Assembly (NCBI GenBank): GCA_905373705.1
Contig: CAJPUA010000044.1
Location: 1-7,389, forward strand
Length of the DNA: 7,389 nt
DNA from: an uncultured Schwartzia sp.
GTDB lineage: Bacteria; Bacillota; Negativicutes; Selenomonadales; Selenomonadaceae
Direction: 5' to 3'
Shown one piece after another: positions 6,174 through 7,389 of this stretch. The position numbers were made by a program, and so were the translations under genes. Below the pieces are notes generated by a model that made no database searches, was not told the DNA's origin, and saw only the letters and a list, made by a program, of their open reading frames with translations. Position 1 is the stretch's first letter. Every line of letters begins with the position of its first letter.

Positions 6174-6280
6174 CCAGGCCAAAACCGCCCCAGTTTATCG
6201 GGAATCAGCGCGCTAAAATAGATGCAATCAACGAATTTACCGATTCTTACGAAAGGAGCTTTTCATCTTCCCCCGCAAAT
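6174..6280. other. Divergent intergenic region with no clear feature
   Basis: This stretch lies between the leftward genes and the trpS promoter. I find no convincing leftward promoter in it, although one is expected for the 30-codon and 108-residue frames. An AAAGGAG at 6251-6257 on the plus strand is not followed by a start codon at a usable distance. Confidence 0.5.
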
Positions 6281-6309
6281 TTGCCATTCGCACCCGCGCC
6301 GTTTATAAT
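6281..6309 (+). promoter_or_regulatory. Near-consensus sigma-A promoter of trpS
   Basis: TTGCCA (6281-6286, 5 of 6) and a perfect TATAAT (6304-6309) are separated by exactly 17 bases. Transcription should start near 6316, leaving a leader of about 27 bases. That is too short for a T-box or other riboswitch, which suggests constitutive expression. Confidence 0.82.
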
Positions 6310-6327
6310 AACGATAGCAAAGAAGCG

Positions 6328-6335
6328 TAAGGAGG
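6328..6335 (+). promoter_or_regulatory. Consensus ribosome binding site for the TTG start of trpS
   Basis: TAAGGAGG, a full match to the anti-Shine-Dalgarno complement, seven bases before TTG at 6343. The strong site probably offsets the weak start codon. Confidence 0.85.
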
Positions 6336-6342
6336 AAGGATC

Positions 6343-7389
6343 TTGAACGATAAAATCATTCTGACCGGAGACCGTCCCAGCGGGAAACTTCATATTGGAC
6401 ATTATGTAGGTTCGTTGCGCCAGCGGGTATCCTTGCAGAATACGGGGGAGTTTCAGGAAATCTTCATCATGATCGCCGACGCGCAGGCATTGACGGATAA
6501 TTTCGCTGATCCGGCGAAAGTCCGGGCGTCGATCACCGAAGTGGCGCTCGATTATCTGGCGGTAGGCCTTGATCCGAAAAAATCAACGATCTTCATCCAG
6601 TCGCAGATCCCGGAGCTCCCCGAACTTATGATATATTATCTGAATCTCGTTTCCCTCGCCCGCGTGCAGCGGAACCCGACTGTCAAGGCGGAGATTGGAC
6701 AGAAAAACTTTGGCGAAGGAGTCCCCGTCGGCTTCGTTTGCTATCCCATCAGCCAAGCCGCAGATATCACCGCCTTCAAGGCGACGACCGTCCCTGTGGG
6801 GGAGGATCAAAAGCCCATGTTGGAGCAGACCCGTGAAATTGTCCGTAAGTTCAATGAAATCTACGCGCCGGTTCTCGTCGAACCGGACATCCTGCTGGCA
6901 GAAAACGAAGTCTGCCTGCGCCTGCCGGGCACCGACGGTAAAGCCAAGATGTCAAAATCTCTCGGCAACGCGATCTATCTTTCCGACAGTGCCGATACCG
7001 TGCGGGAAAAAATCATGTCAATGTACACCGACCCGACCCACATCAAAGTTTCCGATCCCGGCCATATCGAAGGAAACACGGTATTTACCTATCTTGACGC
7101 CTTCTCTAGGCCGGAGCATTTTCCCCGCTATCTCAAGGAGTACGCGACGCTTGACGAATTAAAAGACCACTATCGGCGCGGCGGTCTCGGCGACGTGAAG
7201 ATCAAAAAATTTCTCAACAGTATTTTAGAAGAGGAACTCGCCCCGATCCGTGAACGCCGCGCCGAATACGCCAAAGACCTCACGGCACTCTACGATATGC
7301 TGAAAAAAGGTACGGAGAAAGCGGAAGAAACCGCCGCCCAGACCCTTTCCGATGTCAAGCGCGCCATGAAGATCGATTATTTCGCCTAA
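6343..7389 (+). CDS. trpS: Tryptophan--tRNA ligase
   Basis: Class I aminoacyl-tRNA synthetase that activates tryptophan with ATP and charges tRNA-Trp in the cytoplasm. It has 348 residues, the normal length, and is complete: the TAA stop is the last codon of the window. Visible: the N-terminal TGDRPSGKLHIGHYVGSL with HIGH at 17-20, AADI with Asp141 at the position of the indole-binding Asp of Bacillus TrpRS, GEDQ at 153-156, and a perfect KMSKS at 202-206. The start is TTG at 6343, fixed by the TAAGGAGG site; the protein begins MNDKIILTGDRPSGK as expected. The sequence resembles the streptococcal-type TrpRS (TGDRPTGKLHIGHYVGSL, SLARxxRNPTVK) rather than the Bacillus/E. coli type (GxQPSG, TxGN). 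It is transcribed divergently from all other genes here, from its own promoter. Confidence 0.97.
   Translation: MNDKIILTGDRPSGKLHIGHYVGSLRQRVSLQNTGEFQEIFIMIADAQALTDNFADPAKVRASITEVALDYLAVGLDPKKSTIFIQSQIPELPELMIYYLNLVSLARVQRNPTVKAEIGQKNFGEGVPVGFVCYPISQAADITAFKATTVPVGEDQKPMLEQTREIVRKFNEIYAPVLVEPDILLAENEVCLRLPGTDGKAKMSKSLGNAIYLSDSADTVREKIMSMYTDPTHIKVSDPGHIEGNTVFTYLDAFSRPEHFPRYLKEYATLDELKDHYRRGGLGDVKIKKFLNSILEEELAPIRERRAEYAKDLTALYDMLKKGTEKAEETAAQTLSDVKRAMKIDYFA

Noticed and set aside
6257..6305. Short basic peptide frame on the minus strand (MANLRGKMKSSFRKNR)
   Set aside because: It is sixteen codons long, with no ribosome site, and lies over the trpS promoter; there is nothing to distinguish it from chance.
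6174..6342. T-box or other riboswitch leader before trpS
   Set aside because: The near-consensus promoter at 6281-6309 leaves about 27 bases of leader, and I see neither a T-box consensus nor a specifier stem or a terminator hairpin upstream of the TTG.

Overview
The window looks like chromosomal DNA of a low-complexity Firmicutes-type bacterium. Shine-Dalgarno sites are strong (a full TAAGGAGG before trpS), several starts are TTG or GTG, promoters are sigma-A-like, and FtsZ and TrpRS resemble Firmicutes proteins. The moderately high GC content and the gene mix would fit the Negativicutes (Veillonella/Megasphaera relatives), but that placement is an inference. No rRNA, tRNA, CRISPR array, insertion sequence or phage gene was seen.

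Layout: everything from position 1 to about 6173 is transcribed leftwards (minus strand); only trpS at the right edge runs rightwards. From left to right: (1) a nearly complete, divergent ftsZ, cut by the window edge inside its C-terminal tail; (2) an EamA/DMT-family permease gene; (3) a strong intrinsic terminator; (4) a tight three-gene set of M20-type amidohydrolase, DUF3100 membrane protein and small membrane protein, the last two overlapping by ATGA; (5) an unrecognised protein with three predicted membrane segments; (6) an unrecognised 108-residue acidic protein preceded by a 30-codon open frame that overlaps it by ATGA; (7) a divergent intergenic region with a near-consensus promoter, then trpS, complete to its stop codon at the last base.

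How the genes may work together: the M20 hydrolase and the two membrane proteins form one apparent transcription unit. A plausible reading is uptake (or exchange) of an amide-linked compound by a two-subunit carrier, followed by hydrolysis in the cytoplasm; the substrate cannot be read from the sequence. ftsZ has its own promoter just after the eamA stop codon and may also receive read-through from eamA. trpS is independently transcribed with a short leader and no T-box.

The most notable points are the departures of this FtsZ from normally invariant GTP-contact motifs while its catalytic T7 loop is kept, the M20-DUF3100-small membrane protein module, and the coupled 30-codon reading frame. 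I see no clear new defence or mobile system.
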